A stretch of 64,000 nt of DNA from JACVRW01 sp963808775 (GCA_963808775.1 CAWEGR010000003.1:434001-498000), one strand, 5' to 3'. Counted from the first letter of the stretch, positions 7,307 to 16,483 are shown. A program made the numbers and translations. The notes: a model not told the origin generated them from the letters alone.

Positions 7307-8932
7307 TCAGCGCGACGCCGCCGCCATCAGCTTCGGCGCGACCTGCTTCTTGCGGCTCATCACACCGGGCAGGCCGAGCACGCCGTCGTCCGCGGAGCTG
7401 CCGAAGGCGCGCTCCGCCATCGCGGCGTCGCCCGCCAGGAGCAGGTCGGTCCCCTTCGTGAGGATGTCGGTCAGCATCAGGGCGGAGAGGGCATGGCCCT
7501 GGCTCTCGCGCAGCGAGCGCAGCGCGCCGAGCAGCTCGTCGCGGCGCTCGAGCACCTCGTCGCCGACCGTCTCGAGCTGGGCGATCGAGATCGTGCGGCC
7601 GCCGCCCACCTCGTACTCCTTCAGGTCGTTGGCCACGATCTGGTCCGCCGGCACCTTCGAGACGTCGGAGGTCTCCATGAACATCTCGCGCCCGAGTTCC
7701 TCGGCGTCGACGGCGAGCACGCGCTCGAGGTACTCGACCACGGCGTGGTCGCGCTCCGTCGTCGTCGGCGAATTGAGGATGACCGTGTCCGAGAGCACCG
7801 CGCCCAGCAGCATCATGGCCGTCGAGCGCGCCGGCTCCATGCCGGCGTTGCGGTAGCGCTCGATCACGAGCGTCGCGGTCGACCCGACGGGGTCGAAGGT
7901 GGCCGCGACCGGCACGTGCGTCTCGATCGAGCCGATGTGGTGATGGTCGAGGATCTCGACGATCTCGGCCTCCTCGATCCCGGGCACGCTCTGCGCGGCC
8001 TCGGCGTGATCCACGAGCAGCACGCGCCGCGGCTCGGGGTTGACGAGATCGGAGCGCGTGACGAGCCCGACGGGGCGACCGGACGAGTCGACCGCGACCG
8101 CGGCGCGGTAGTCGACCTCCTTCACCTCCTCGCTGATGTCCGCGATCAGGTCGTCGCGCCGCACCGTCAGCGGCTCGGGATCCATGAGGGCGCGGCAGGG
8201 GGCCGCCAGCGTGATCATTCGCGCGGTCACGTAGGAGTCCGCTGCCGATACGACGACAGCCGCGCCGCGCTCACGCGCGAGCGCAAGCACGTCGTCGGGC
8301 GGCCGCGTCGAGTTGCTCGTCACGAGCAGCGCGGCGCCGTGCTCGAGCGCGCGGCGCTGGACGTCGGGGCGGTCGCCGACCACCACCACGTCGCCCGTCT
8401 CCACCTGGGTCGGCGAGGCCACGTCCATCGCCTGCACCCAGACGCGTCCCGTCACCTCGAGGTCCCCCTCGCCCGTCACGAGCTCGCCGTCGAGCGTGCT
8501 CACGATCGCCGCCACGCGCGTGCGGGCGTCGAGGCGCGAGGCCTCGCGCGACTCGCGCACGTAGCGGCGGGCGAGCTGGCGCTCGGTCATGACGCCGACG
8601 AGCTCGCCGTCGCCGTTCACGATCGGCAGCAGGTCGAGGCCCTCGCGCGCCATCGCGAGGCCGACCTGCCGCACCGGGTCGTCGTCGCTCGCCGCGGGGA
8701 AGCTCTCGCGCATGACGTCGCGCACCCGCAGCAGGATGTGGGGCAGCAGCTCCGGGACCGGCGCGGCGCTCCGCTCGAGCAGCCAGGCCGTCTGCGCGTT
8801 CGGCTCGCCGAGCCGCACCGGCTCGTAGACGTTGCGCGGATCGAGCCGGTTCTTCAGCTCGGCGTATCCGATGGCGGCCGCGATCGAGTCGGCATCGGGG
8901 TTGCGGTGGCCGGTGACGTAGACGTGCGGCAC
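7307..8932 (-). CDS. ppaC: Family II Mn-dependent inorganic pyrophosphatase with CBS/DRTGG regulatory insert
   Basis: 541 residues from a GTG start. The catalytic DHH domain begins at residue 1 (VTGHRNPDADS), is interrupted by a regulatory insert of about 200 residues (CBS pairs VMRESFPAASDDDP and DLIADISEEV, with a DRTGG-like domain between) and resumes with the metal-binding EILDHHHIG near residue 331. The C-terminal DHHA2 domain carries SRKKQVAPKL, the phosphate-binding loop. Family members hydrolyse pyrophosphate and are inhibited or activated by adenine nucleotides at the CBS domains. It is divergent from the PLP decarboxylase gene, with only 11 bp between the start codons. Confidence 0.92.
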   Translation of the reverse strand: MPHVYVTGHRNPDADSIAAAIGYAELKNRLDPRNVYEPVRLGEPNAQTAWLLERSAAPVPELLPHILLRVRDVMRESFPAASDDDPVRQVGLAMAREGLDLLPIVNGDGELVGVMTERQLARRYVRESREASRLDARTRVAAIVSTLDGELVTGEGDLEVTGRVWVQAMDVASPTQVETGDVVVVGDRPDVQRRALEHGAALLVTSNSTRPPDDVLALARERGAAVVVSAADSYVTARMITLAAPCRALMDPEPLTVRRDDLIADISEEVKEVDYRAAVAVDSSGRPVGLVTRSDLVNPEPRRVLLVDHAEAAQSVPGIEEAEIVEILDHHHIGSIETHVPVAATFDPVGSTATLVIERYRNAGMEPARSTAMMLLGAVLSDTVILNSPTTTERDHAVVEYLERVLAVDAEELGREMFMETSDVSKVPADQIVANDLKEYEVGGGRTISIAQLETVGDEVLERRDELLGALRSLRESQGHALSALMLTDILTKGTDLLLAGDAAMAERAFGSSADDGVLGLPGVMSRKKQVAPKLMAAASR

Positions 8933-8943
8933 GGAGCCATAGC

Positions 8944-10335
8944 ATGCCCGACGTGTCCGACCGCGCGCATGCCCTCGACGCCGCCCACGCCCACGCCGAG
9001 CGCTTCCTCGCCGAGGTCGGCGAGCGGCGAGTGGCCGCGAGCGGCGACGCCGCGGAGGTGCGGGAGCGCCTCGGCGGCCCGCTCTCCGAGCACGGCCAGG
9101 ATCCGATCGCGGTCATCGACGCGCTCGCCGAGGGCATGGAGCCCGGGCTCGTTGCCACGCCGGGGCCGCGCTACTTCGGGTTCGTGATCGGCGGCTCGCT
9201 GCCCGCCGCGCTGGCGGCGGACTGGCTCGTCTCCGCCTGGGACCAGTGCGCGGCATTTCATGCCCTCTCCCCCGCGTCGGCCGCCGTCGAGGAGGTGGTG
9301 GCCGCCTGGACGCTCGAGCTGCTCGGGCTGCCGGAGAGCGCGAGCGTGGGCTTCGTCACCGGCGCCCAGGGGGCCAACACCACCTGCCTCGCGGCCGCGC
9401 GCCACGCCGTGCTCGAACGGGCGGGCTGGGACGTCGAGCGCGACGGCCTGATCGGCGCGCCGCGGGTCCATGTCCTCTGCGGCGAGGACGAGCACGTGAC
9501 GGTGTTCGCCGCCCTGCGCCTGCTCGGCCTCGGCGAGGCGGGCGCCGTGCGGGTCGCCGGGGACGAGCAGGGACGCATGCGGCCGGACGCCCTGCGCGAG
9601 GCGCTCGCCGAGCTCGACGACGGGCCGACGATCGTGTGCGCGCAGGCGGGCAACGTGGCCACCGGGGCGTCCGACCCCTTCGACGAGATCGCCGACGCCT
9701 GCGAGGAGCGCGGCGCCTGGCTCCACGTGGACGGCGCGTTCGGGCTCTGGGCGCGCGTGTCCCCGACGCTCGGCGAGGCCACGCACGGCGTCGAGCGCGC
9801 CGACTCGTGGGGGCTCGACGCCCACAAGTGGCTGAACGTTCCCTACGACTCGGCGCTCGCGATCGTGGCGGACGAGCAGGCGCACCGCGCCGCGATGGGC
9901 CTGTCGGCGGCGTACCTCGTCGCCACGCCGACGGAGCGCGAGAACACGAACTACGTCCCCGAGTCCTCGCGGCGCGCGCGAGGCGTGCCGATGTACGCCG
10001 CGCTGCGCTCGCTCGGCCGCGCCGGTGTCGCCGAGCTCGTCGAGCGCAACTGCGCGCAGGCGCGCCTGATGGCCTCGCTCCTGTTCGAGCGCATCCCGGG
10101 CGCCGAGATCGTCAACGACGTGGTCCTGAACCAGGTGCTGCTGCGGCTGCCGGGCGGCGACGAGGCGAACCGCGCCGCCGTCGCGCGCATCCAGCAGGAC
10201 GGCACCTGCTGGCTCGGCGGCACCGAATGGCGCGGGCGCGCGGTGATCCGCATCGCGATCTCGAACTGGTCGACGACGGACGCGGACATCGAGCGCTCTG
10301 CCGCCGCGATCGCGGCCGCCGCGGGCGCGCCCTAG
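8944..10335 (+). CDS. PLP-dependent group II-type decarboxylase (aspartate aminotransferase fold)
   Basis: 463 residues. It has GPRYFGFVIGGSLPAALAADWL near the N-terminus and TGAQGANTTCLAAARHAVL as the cofactor phosphate cradle. The sequence WLHVDGAFGLWA supplies the Asp that pairs with the pyridine nitrogen, and GLDAHKWLNVPYDS supplies the Schiff-base lysine (Lys295). This is the glutamate/aromatic amino-acid decarboxylase clan. The substrate is not clear; related actinobacterial proteins are annotated only as pyridoxal-dependent decarboxylases. Its end overlaps the convergent monooxygenase gene by 4 bp. Confidence 0.87.
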   Translation: MPDVSDRAHALDAAHAHAERFLAEVGERRVAASGDAAEVRERLGGPLSEHGQDPIAVIDALAEGMEPGLVATPGPRYFGFVIGGSLPAALAADWLVSAWDQCAAFHALSPASAAVEEVVAAWTLELLGLPESASVGFVTGAQGANTTCLAAARHAVLERAGWDVERDGLIGAPRVHVLCGEDEHVTVFAALRLLGLGEAGAVRVAGDEQGRMRPDALREALAELDDGPTIVCAQAGNVATGASDPFDEIADACEERGAWLHVDGAFGLWARVSPTLGEATHGVERADSWGLDAHKWLNVPYDSALAIVADEQAHRAAMGLSAAYLVATPTERENTNYVPESSRRARGVPMYAALRSLGRAGVAELVERNCAQARLMASLLFERIPGAEIVNDVVLNQVLLRLPGGDEANRAAVARIQQDGTCWLGGTEWRGRAVIRIAISNWSTTDADIERSAAAIAAAAGAP

Positions 10336-11795
10336 CCGAACGTCATCGCGCCGTCGTCGAGGCGGCCGCGGCGCAGCATGTGGAGGTCGCGGAAGTAGTT
10401 CTGGTGAAGGCGCCAGGGCATCTCGACTCCCTGGCGCGGGAAAAGGTGGAGCGAGCGCAGCACGTAGCCGGCCTTCAGGTCGACGAGCGGCTGGGTCGGC
10501 AGCGGTACATTCGGCGTGCGCGCCACGCACGTCCTGTAGCCGTGCTCGTCCATGTGCCGCAGGAGCCGGCAGACGAACTTCGCCGAGAGGTCCGCCTTGA
10601 GCGTCCAGGAGGCGTTCGTGTAGCCGATCACGAAGGCCATGTTCGGCACGCCGCTCAGCATCATGCCCTTGTACGCCAGCGTCTCGGGCAGGTGCACCTC
10701 GCGGCCGTCGACGCTGAAGCGGGCTCCGCCGAGCGCGAGCATGTTGAGGCCCGTCGCCGTGACCACGATGTCCGCGTTCAGCTCCTGCCCGGACGCCAGC
10801 CGGACCCCGTGCTCCGTGAACGTGTCGATCTCGCCCGTGGCGACCGAGGCGCGACCCGCCGAGATCGCCTCGAACAGGTCGCCGTCCGGGACGAGGCAGA
10901 CGCGCTGGTCCCACGGGTTGTAGCGCGGCTCGAAGTGGGTGTCGACGTCATAGCCCTCCGGCAGCCGCGCCTCGACGCCCTTGCGCACGAGCCTGCGAAT
11001 CAGATCGGGCCGGCGCCGGCTCGCCTGGAAGAACAGCGTCGTGACGAGCACGTTCTTCCAGCGGATCACCGCGTAGGCGGCCTTGAGCGGGAGCAGCCGG
11101 CGGGCGAGCTTCGCGAGCGGGTCCTCGGCCGGCAGCGTCACGACGTAGCCGGGCGAGCGCTGCAGCATCGTCACGTGCTCGGCGGTCTCCGCGAGCGCGG
11201 GTACGAGCGTGACGGCGGTCGCCCCGCTCCCAACCACGAGCACGCGCTTGCCCGCCCAGTCGAGCTCCTCCGGCCAGTGCTGCGGGTGGATCACCTCGCC
11301 CGCGAAGTCGCCGAGGCCGGGCAGCTCGGGCAGGTAACCCTCGTCGTAGTTGTAGTAGCCGCTGCACACGAGCAGGAACGAGCAGCTGAAGCGCGCCGCG
11401 CCGGTTCCATCTGAACGCTCGGCCTCGACGGCCCAGCGTGCCGCCGCCCCGTCCCAGTCGGCGCTCACCACGCGGTGCCCGAAGCGGATCCGCGGCTCGA
11501 TCCCGCCCTCGCGCGCCGTGCTCCTCACGTAGTCGAGGATCGCGGGGCCGTCGGCGATCGCCTTGGCGTCCTCCCAGGGCCGGAAGGAGTAGCCGAGGGT
11601 GTACATGTCCGAGTCCGAGCGGATGCCCGGGTAGCGGAACAGGTCCCAGGTCCCGCCGATCGCGTCGCGCGCCTCGAGGATCGCGTAGCTCTTGCCGGGA
11701 CAGCTCTCCTGAAGGTGGTGCGCGGCGCCGATCCCGGACAGGCCGGCACCGACGATCAGGACGTCGAAATGCTCCACGGAGGGGTCGCGAGTCAC
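10332..11795 (-). CDS. Flavin-containing (Baeyer-Villiger type) monooxygenase
   Basis: 487 residues. It opens with a dinucleotide-binding motif (LIVGAGLSGIGAAHHL) for FAD, followed by GGTWDLFRYPGIRSDSDMYTLGY. It has the Baeyer-Villiger fingerprint near residue 150 (FAGEVIHPQHWP, consensus FxGxxxHxxxWP) and a second NADPH-binding motif (VLVVGSGATAVTL). Such enzymes insert oxygen next to a ketone or oxidise soft heteroatoms. The closest type by memory is the EthA/AlmA group. The substrate is unknown, and no pathway neighbours are visible. Confidence 0.9.
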   Translation of the reverse strand: MTRDPSVEHFDVLIVGAGLSGIGAAHHLQESCPGKSYAILEARDAIGGTWDLFRYPGIRSDSDMYTLGYSFRPWEDAKAIADGPAILDYVRSTAREGGIEPRIRFGHRVVSADWDGAAARWAVEAERSDGTGAARFSCSFLLVCSGYYNYDEGYLPELPGLGDFAGEVIHPQHWPEELDWAGKRVLVVGSGATAVTLVPALAETAEHVTMLQRSPGYVVTLPAEDPLAKLARRLLPLKAAYAVIRWKNVLVTTLFFQASRRRPDLIRRLVRKGVEARLPEGYDVDTHFEPRYNPWDQRVCLVPDGDLFEAISAGRASVATGEIDTFTEHGVRLASGQELNADIVVTATGLNMLALGGARFSVDGREVHLPETLAYKGMMLSGVPNMAFVIGYTNASWTLKADLSAKFVCRLLRHMDEHGYRTCVARTPNVPLPTQPLVDLKAGYVLRSLHLFPRQGVEMPWRLHQNYFRDLHMLRRGRLDDGAMTFG

Positions 11796-11856
11796 CAGGA
11801 GGAGCGTAGTTTCCGCTGCTAGATTGCGAAAGCCGTCCGCTACGGCGACGGCACGT

Positions 11857-11930
11857 GGTGGGCGTAGCTCAGCAGGTAGAGCTCCTGGTTGTGGTCCAGG
11901 CGGTCGCGGGTTCGAGTCCCGTCGCTCACC
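11857..11930 (+). tRNA. tRNA-His (GTG anticodon)
   Basis: A full cloverleaf can be drawn. The acceptor stem GTGGGCG pairs with CGCTCAC, the D arm is GCTC/GAGC, the anticodon stem CCTGG/CCAGG encloses TTGTGGT with anticodon GTG, and the T arm is GCGGG-TTCGAGT-CCCGT. An extra G at 11857 opposite C at 11930 is the special G-1:C73 pair of tRNA-His. CCA is not encoded. The 3' third of the gene is the attachment site of the downstream island. Confidence 0.95.
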
Positions 11931-11933
11931 CTC
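11897..11933 (+). repeat. Attachment site copy inside tRNA-His (attL)
   Basis: This 37-bp stretch covers the last part of the anticodon stem, the T arm, the acceptor 3' strand and three bases beyond the tRNA. It matches 17596-17632 except for one G/A difference in the T loop. tRNA 3' ends are standard targets of tyrosine integrases. Confidence 0.8.
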
Positions 11934-11936
11934 GAC

Positions 11937-11959
11937 AAACCCCTGCTAACGCGGGGTTT
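11937..11959 (+). terminator. Hairpin after tRNA-His
   Basis: AAACCCC pairs with GGGGTTT around a nine-base loop, seven bases past the tRNA end. The outer GAC and GTC can extend the stem. This fits a rho-independent terminator for the tRNA. It lies inside the island end, so it may have arrived with the element. Confidence 0.55.
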
Positions 11960-12143
11960 CGTCGTTCGGGGCGGGACAAGGGCTCTGGTTGGCGGGCGCC
12001 AATCGGGCACCAATTCGTAACACGGGCGGGGGCGCATTTCCGGCGGCCGTAGATTCACGAGGCAGCGGCTCACCTTGCCGTGGCGGGCGTGAGCGGGACG
12101 GCTACGGCCGATCCCGCGCCCTCGCCGAACGGCGTCCGGGTGG

Positions 12144-12599
12144 CTACTCGGAGGTGTCCTCTGACGCCGGAGCGCCTGCGAAGGCAAGCCGAAGAGGCTC
12201 ACCCGGCGGCGGGTGCTCGCCGTCGAAGAGGCCGCAGGCGTCGAAGCTCGTGCAGGAGCAGTCACTGGCGGTGAGCAGCCATGTGCGCATCGCCTGCGCG
12301 CGGGCGATGAGCGCCTCGACCTCGGGGAGCTTGCGCCCGGCAAGCTCGCGCAGCGACTCGAACGCGGGCGTTCCGGCTTCGCTGCGGTCAAGTAGGAGGC
12401 GCGCTTCGTCGAGCGAGAAACCGGCGCGCTTCGCGACTTCGAGGACCTCCAATCGCTTGATCGCAAGGTCGTCGTAGCGGCGTTGGCCGTTCACGCGCGC
12501 CGGTGCGGGCAGCACGCCGACCCGCTCGTAATAGCGGATCGCGGAGGTCTGCAGCCCGAAGCGTTGCGCAAGCTGGCCGATGGTGAGTGTCTCGTCCAC
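12144..12599 (-). CDS. MerR-family metal-responsive regulator
   Basis: 151 residues from a GTG at 12599. The N-terminal winged helix is clear (TIGQLAQRFGLQTSAIRYYERVGVLP, then GQRRYDD), followed by a long dimerisation helix. The C-terminus has a Cys-rich loop (DCSCTSFDACGLF) as in MerR/ZntR/CadR metal sensors, so a thiophilic metal is the likely signal. It is divergent from a small gene pair that includes a MerT-like protein. The shared spacer holds the expected palindrome within a stretched promoter. It lies in the tRNA-His island. Confidence 0.85.
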   Translation of the reverse strand: MDETLTIGQLAQRFGLQTSAIRYYERVGVLPAPARVNGQRRYDDLAIKRLEVLEVAKRAGFSLDEARLLLDRSEAGTPAFESLRELAGRKLPEVEALIARAQAMRTWLLTASDCSCTSFDACGLFDGEHPPPGEPLRLAFAGAPASEDTSE

Positions 12600-12607
12600 A
12601 AATGCCC

Positions 12608-12638
12608 TTGACTTGAACCCGGGTTCAAGGTGCAGAGT
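12608..12638 (+). promoter_or_regulatory. MerR-type promoter with long spacer and perfect palindrome
   Basis: TTGACT at 12608-12613 and a weak -10 (CAGAGT, 12633-12638) are separated by 19 bp, the over-long spacing typical of MerR-activated promoters. The perfect 18-bp palindrome CTTGAACCCGGGTTCAAG (12612-12629) fills the spacer. The promoter faces the small metal-cassette genes; the regulator gene starts 9 bp away on the other strand. Confidence 0.75.
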
Positions 12639-12671
12639 AGCGGCACCAACTACGTCCTTGGAGGTCCCTTG

Positions 12672-12996
12672 ATGCCAGCCGAACTGCCGATCGCGTGCTC
12701 GTTGGGCGCGACCGAACTGCCCGAGCGTCTCGCTGAGATGGCGGCGCTCGGCGAGGCCGCGCTCGTCGATACGCGCACGCTCGCTGCATGCAGAGCTTCG
12801 CTTCGCCGTCGGCGACCGTGTCCGTGAGCGCGTGGAGGCAATCGTCTCTGCGGAGGCGAGTTGCTGCTCATTCCTGACCATGGGCGTCAGCGAGGAGCCC
12901 GACCTAGTGGTGCTCAACATCGACGCGCCGGAAGGCGCCGAGCTCGTGCTCGACGAGATGGTCGACGCGTTCCGCAATCAGCCCCAAGCCGCCTAA
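12672..12996 (+). pseudogene. Small Cys-Cys protein of the MerR cassette, frameshifted
   Basis: An ATG at 12672 opens a frame (MPAELPIACSLGATELPERL...) that hits a stop at 12827. From about 12795 the next frame continues convincingly as AELRFAVGDRVRERVEAIV, EASCCSFLTM and EPDLVVLNIDAPEG to a TAA at 12994. A single-base indel near 12790 explains the break. The repaired protein would be about 108 residues, with a Cys in IACSL and a vicinal CC, consistent with a metal-handling role next to MerR. I do not know a named family. The stop overlaps the next ATG. Confidence 0.6.
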
Positions 12997-13211
12997 TGAG
13001 CGCCACCGATCAAACCCGCAAACGTTCGGACTTCGCGCTCGTCGGCGGCGGGCTCCTGATGATCCTCTGCTGCGCCGTCGGGCCAGCCGTCATTGGCGCA
13101 GTCGCCGGAAGCGCGATCGGCGGCTGGCTCGGCATCGCTTGCGCCGTGATCCTGGCCGCCGCGCTCGGGTTCATCCTCCACCGCCGCACTCGTCGGCGCG
13201 GCGCCTGCTGA
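12996..13211 (+). CDS. MerT-like small membrane protein
   Basis: 71 residues; the ATG at 12996 overlaps the preceding TAA. There are two membrane segments: one with GGGLLMILCCAVGPAVIGAVAG (a vicinal CC inside the first helix) and one with IACAVILAAALGFIL, then a basic tail ending in GAC. A Cys pair within the first helix is the hallmark of MerT-type mercuric transporters, but this protein is shorter and has only two helices. Metal import toward a detoxifying partner is an inference; no MerA or MerB is present. Confidence 0.55.
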   Translation: MSATDQTRKRSDFALVGGGLLMILCCAVGPAVIGAVAGSAIGGWLGIACAVILAAALGFILHRRTRRRGAC

Positions 13212-13244
13212 ACGGAAGTTGAAGCGGGCTGAAACGATGATTCG

Positions 13245-13564
13245 GTGACCGCCCGCTCCATCGCCTTGTTCGCCGTCGCCGCCTGGCGGAGATAGGCGGC
13301 GCTACCTCGTCTGGATGGGCATCAAGGAGCACAAGGGCGTGCTCTTCGTGGCGCTCGGGGCCATGGCCCTAACCGCCTACGGCGTCGTCGCCGCATTGCA
13401 GCCGAGCCACGAGTTCGGGCGCGTCCTCGCCGCCACGGCGGTGTCTTCATCATCGGCTCTCTGCTTTGGGGTGTCGCCTTCGACGACTTCGCCCCGACCG
13501 AGCCGACCTCATCGGCGCCCTCATCTGCCTGATCGGAGTGGCCACCATCATGTACGCGCGCTAG
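13245..13564 (+). pseudogene. ynfA: ynfA-like (UPF0060) membrane protein, multiply frameshifted
   Basis: Joined across frames, this stretch reads as a full YnfA-type protein: TARSIALFAVAA, then IGG and LVW, KGVLFVALGAMALTAYGVVA with LQPSHEFGRVLAA, VFIIGSLLWGVAFDDFAP, and DLIGALICLIGVATIMYAR to the TAG at 13562. At least three or four single-base losses are needed (near 13280, 13300, 13438 and 13500). YnfA proteins are four-helix membrane proteins of the SMR-like group, often found with metal or drug resistance genes. Confidence 0.65.
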
Positions 13565-13637
13565 CGCGTCCACGCCGACAAGGGTCGAGGCTGCTCGTGC
13601 GCATGCACTGCCGCTTTCCATGCGAACGGCGTGCTGG

Positions 13638-14832
13638 CTACCGGGCGGCCGCGAGGGCGATGCAAGATGCGGCCGCGAGCGCGGTCGCATACGCGAACGC
13701 GGCGGCGGGCGAGGCGAGCGTGTAGAGCAACCCGGCGATCGTGCTGGCGGCGAGGTTGCCAAGCTCTGGACGGCGGCCAATAGCCCGAAGGCAGAACCGC
13801 GCAAGCTCTCGGGCGCCAGCGTGGCCACCGTCGCGTGTTCGGCCGTTTCGACGCAACCGATGCCGACCCCTGCGAACGCGAACAACACTGCGAGCAGGTG
13901 GATGCTGGCGCCGGTGAGCGCGAAGCCCGCATAGGCGAGCGCAAAGAACGCTACGCCGCCGGTGAGCACTGGCACCATGCCGCGACGGTCACCGAGTCGA
14001 CCGGCCGGGATGCTGACGTCGGCGGCGGCAAGGTTGTAGACGACGTAGAGCGCGACCGCCAGCTTCACGGCCGAGTCGGTAGAACGCCCCGGTTCCAGCA
14101 GGTCGGTGGCACGCAGGATTAGCAGCGTGGCGGCCATGTTGGCGAACTCGAAGACGCCGATTCCGGCCATGATCTGGCCGAGCTCGCCGCGCAGCACGGG
14201 ACGGACGCGCAGACGAATCGGCTGGCGCTCGTGCTGCGCCGGGCGGGCGTTGTGCCTAATCGCGTAGACGATTGCCAGTGCGGCGAGCAAACCGGGGATG
14301 ATCGAGAGCAGAATCGCGGTGCGCACCGCGACGACCGCGATCAACGCCAGCGCCAGCAGCGGTCAACCGATCGAGCCGGCCTTGGGCATAGCGCGCTCGT
14401 AGCGTAGGCGCGGCCACAAGCGGCGCTCGGCACACATCGGCCTGCAAGACATTGCGCGCCGGAACTCGCAGCCCTCTGGCCGTCCACGCGGCCGAGAGAG
14501 GCAAGCCGACTGCCATGCGGCCGAGGCGGCGCCGATCACCGGATAGCACGCTCGCGGTGTAGCCGCCCACGGCCACGGTGCGGCGGCGGTGAGGTCGTCT
14601 GCAACGCGCCGCCACCGAGCTGCGCGCACCGGCAACGCGTCTGACACACCCTCGATTAGACCGAGCGCGAGGGCGCTAGCGTCGAGTCAGAAGCTCGGCA
14701 ACACGCGTCGGGACTCGTGCCGAGGTCGGCAGCAGACTGGCCGTCCCGATGCCACGCAGCACCCGGCGTGAGCCAAGCGCCCTCCTGCGCTCCTGCGGGC
14801 TGCGTGTGAGAGGTGAGAAGCGATAGAGGCAT
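13638..14832 (-). pseudogene. MFS transporter, multiply frameshifted
   Basis: The pieces follow each other in order on the minus strand but in different frames. RRVLRGIGTASLL is near 14770. ALGLIEGVSDAL is near 14660. VAVGGYTASVLSG is near 14560. WTARGLRVPARN is near 14470. A long intact part runs from VRTAILLSIIPGLLAALAIVYAIRH to LRGSAFGLLAAVQSL (14344-13770), and a final NLAASTIAGLLYTLASPAAAF ends at the TAG at 13638. Together this is a normal-length MFS permease of a type often found with metal or antibiotic resistance. At least four indels break it. It is convergent with the ynfA remnant. Confidence 0.65.
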
Positions 14833-15114
14833 CTCAAGCGACGAGGATAAGACGCGAGGGGTGGCACCGCCTGCCAGAAAGAAAAGAGGACCCCTCGAGC
14901 CCCGATAGGAAACCTCCGGAACTGCAGCTCGTGGTGCGCGCGAGATTCTCTTAGAGACGGCGCGGCACCATCACGCCCCCCGACGTGGCGACTCACCCCC
15001 GAGGCGGAAGCGTGGTTGCAATATGGGTTCATCCGGGACTAGGGTGATCTGGACCGGGGGCTTCTCTTGAGCGCGAAGGGCCGTCCCACCTGTCGGGCAG
15101 ATGGAAGGACCCTC

Positions 15115-15524
15115 ATGTCGCGTAGGACTCGTATTGCGCTCGCTGCTGCGGTGGCGGCGCTCAGTCTCGCTGTCGCTGTCGCCCCGGCGTCGGCGGGCAA
15201 GAACGGCCCGAACAACCAGAACGCGAAGAAGTGCCAGAGCTACCTCGATTGGGTGCGCGCAGACGGCAGCGCCTTCCAGTCGAGCGACGAATGCACCGCC
15301 TACGCGGCGAAGGGCGGGGCACTGGTGGCGAAGCCGCCGCCGCTGTCAGGGGGGTGCACCGTCCTGAACGACCCGGCCTGGGACGGATACGCCAACGGTA
15401 CCGGGCGCACCCGGTTCGTACCTCCTTCAACGCTGGCGAGACGGTCACGGTGATTGCGAGCAACCCCTTCGGAATCTTCGAATACGCCGCCCTCTTCGCG
15501 TCGGTGCCCTCCTCCGGCGAGTAA
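15115..15524 (+). CDS. Small secreted protein, one apparent frameshift
   Basis: The ATG at 15115 gives a clear Sec signal peptide (SRRTRIALAAAVAALSLAVAVAPASA, cleavage after ASA) and a mature part with three Cys (KKCQSYLDWV, SDECTAY, GGCTVL). Near 15420 the frame should shift, because SFNAGETVTVIASNPFGIFEY then continues in the next frame to a TAA at 15524. A further Thr/Ser-rich stretch up to about 15650 may belong to the same domain after another indel. I do not recognise the family. It is followed by a strong terminator. Confidence 0.5.
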
Positions 15525-15680
15525 CGTGGTGCAGCCTCGTCGGCGTTCCCGGCCACGCTCATCTACACGTTCCCGTCCTCCGGCACTGTTCTCGGTCGGG
15601 TTGGAATGTCCATCGCGGTGCTGGTTTTGCGGACTGGCAGGTGTCGTGTAGCTAGGAAACGAGCCTCGACAGCAATAGGC

Positions 15681-15708
15681 AAAGCGGCCCCCACAGCGGG
15701 GCCGCTTT
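15681..15708. terminator. Strong bidirectional terminator hairpin
   Basis: AAAGCGGCCCC pairs perfectly with GGGGCCGCTTT around a six-base loop, and the T run is part of the stem. It lies between the secreted-protein gene and the next + strand gene, and can work in both directions. Confidence 0.75.
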
Positions 15709-15794
15709 CGCGTTCAGGGCCGTGATCTCGGTCCGGGGCGGTCTGGCGCGTTAGCCCGCCCGTAGCGCCCGCCGGGCGGCGTAGTCTCGGTGCC

Positions 15795-16483
15795 ATGAAT
15801 GTGATTCGTGGCACCGTCGCCGAGGGCACCGAAACGCCGCCACGCCCCTTCCGAATTCGATCCTCGGATCGGCTCGACCCCGACCCGGCCGAGTGGACTT
15901 CGCCGCTGCCGTCGCTGCTGGCGAAGCGCGTTCCGGCCGAGCAGCGCGAGCGGCACGAGCGCACCGTCGCGACTTGGGGCGAGGCGGCCAGCAAGGCGCG
16001 CGAGCAGGGCGTCAAGGCGCGGCAGGCGGCGGTCGACGACGAGCAGGCTTTGCGCGAGGCGGTGGCGACGGGCTGGAAGCGGCCGAAGCCGAAGGCGGTG
16101 ACTGCCGAGGCGGCGGCCGCCGAGGCGCAGCGCGCCGAAGAAATGGCGGCCGTGCTCGTGCTCGAATCGGGCCGCGAGATCGCCGCAGGATTCAGCGACG
16201 ACGACCTCGGGCGGCGATCGGCGAAGCCAAAGCGCAGGCGGCGGCGCTCGTCGAGGCGCTGCCGGAGCTCGTCGACGGCATGGTCGAGCAACTGCAGGAG
16301 GCGGGCCGCTTGGGCGGCGAAGCGGCGTGGTGCGGCGGGCTGCGTGAGCGCCGCATCGTGGCGCCGTGGCGTCCGTCGTCGGCGCCCGCGACGCACCGTC
16401 TGGCCGCTGCCGCCGCCGCCGCGCAAACGCTGCGCGAGCGCGTGCTCGCCGAGTTTGAGGAGCGCGACTGGAAGGCGGCGTAG
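15795..16483 (+). CDS. Predicted coiled-coil protein of the island, one frameshift
   Basis: The ATG at 15795 opens a charged, Ala/Glu/Arg-rich protein (RVPAEQRERHERTVATWGEAASKAREQG, then EAAAAEAQRAEEMAAVLVLESG). After FSDDDL (about 16205) the frame is lost, and the continuation AAIGEAKAQAAALVEALPELVDGMVEQLQEAG to EEFEERDWKAA-like sequence runs in another frame to the TAG at 16481. The repaired length is about 229 residues. Such helical proteins are common in phage and integrative-element gene sets, but no family is recognised. Confidence 0.5.
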
